Of a stretch of DNA of 39,640 nt, positions 39,603-39,640 are shown one piece after another. The notes beneath the pieces are model-generated. The model was not told where the DNA came from, searched no databases, and saw nothing but the letters and a program-made list of their open reading frames with translations. Origin of the DNA: Pseudomonadota bacterium (GTDB lineage: Bacteria > Pseudomonadota > Gammaproteobacteria > Burkholderiales > Nitrosomonadaceae); assembly GCA_018241205.1 (NCBI GenBank), contig JAFEEI010000095.1:1-39640 (forward strand), given 5' to 3'. The number at the start of each line of letters is the position of its first letter. Positions within the stretch are counted from its first letter, which is position 1. A program made the translations under genes and the position numbers.

Positions 39603-39640
39603 TGGTGGCCAAGGGCGGAATCGAACCACCGACACAAGGA
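39603..39640 (-). tRNA. Partial tRNA, 3' end, probably tRNA-Phe
   Basis: On the minus strand the last 38 bases read TCCTT, variable loop GTGTC, the T arm GGTGG-TTCGATT-CCGCC, acceptor strand CTTGGCC and A-CCA (CCA at plus 39603-39605). The GTGTC variable loop and acceptor sequence suit tRNA-Phe, but the anticodon is beyond the window. It is the likely attachment site of this prophage; the integrase at the other end fits. Confidence 0.7.

Noticed and set aside
1..39640. CRISPR array or transposon
   Set aside because: No regularly spaced direct repeats with unique spacers and no transposase gene were found; the only dense repeat family is the iteron array.

Overview
The window is an almost complete temperate siphophage-type prophage with HK97-like head genes. 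It is bounded on the right by the 3' part of a tRNA gene (minus strand, 39603 to the window end, consistent with tRNA-Phe) and on the left by a tyrosine integrase whose stop codon is at 138. The left attachment junction is not inside the window. The host is probably a betaproteobacterium, possibly Nitrosomonas-like. This is inferred from the tRNA type, the moderate base composition and a PEP-CTERM/HAF-repeat secreted protein at 7378-8559; it is not proven.

Layout, left to right. (1) 138-5120, minus strand: the leftward early operon with integrase, a DUF4224-like partner, an SSB interrupted by an in-frame TGA just before its acidic tail, an ASCH-like phage protein, a ParB-like protein and several small unknown proteins. 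It is driven by a promoter (PL) embedded in a perfect 15-bp inverted repeat at 5205-5241. (2) 5405-8559, minus strand: an AT-rich accessory island. It holds a membrane protein, a STAS-like (DUF4325) protein and a GHKL ATPase gene split by a frameshift, followed by the PEP-CTERM protein. (3) 8632-10541: the immunity region, with a small unknown protein, a TerB/BRCT-like protein, a short CI-like repressor without a protease domain, and a Cro/YdaS-like gene. The PR promoter carries the same operator architecture as PL. (4) 10546-13459: a zinc-ribbon protein and a 22-residue ORF on the minus strand, CII-like and downstream proteins, a RelE/HigB-HigA type toxin-antitoxin pair, and a C4-type antisense RNA leader in front of a Bro-N antirepressor. 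(5) 14136-17713: a primase-helicase (Toprim plus VapE-like), then an iteron array with a Z-DNA-prone core that looks like the replication origin, and a Q-like late regulator. (6) 17759-28664: HNH nuclease, terminase subunits, portal, protease, capsid, connectors, tail tube and frameshifted tail chaperones. (7) 28666-39400: tape measure, tail tip and fibre genes, holin-like proteins, Rz/Rz1 spanins and a long tailspike with polysaccharide-lyase-9-like catalytic motifs.

How it works together: the short repressor probably binds the matched PL and PR dyads to hold lysogeny. Since it lacks the S24 self-cleavage domain, induction more likely goes through the C4-controlled antirepressor. The CII-like protein, the Cro-like protein and the Q-like regulator would time the early, replication and late phases. 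Rho-independent terminators divide the late genes into blocks.

The most unusual items are the shared PL/PR dyad operator, the STAS/GHKL/membrane trio with its frameshift, the iteron plus alternating purine-pyrimidine element, the truncated SSB, and the cell-surface PEP-CTERM cargo gene. No recognisable endolysin is seen in the lysis block.
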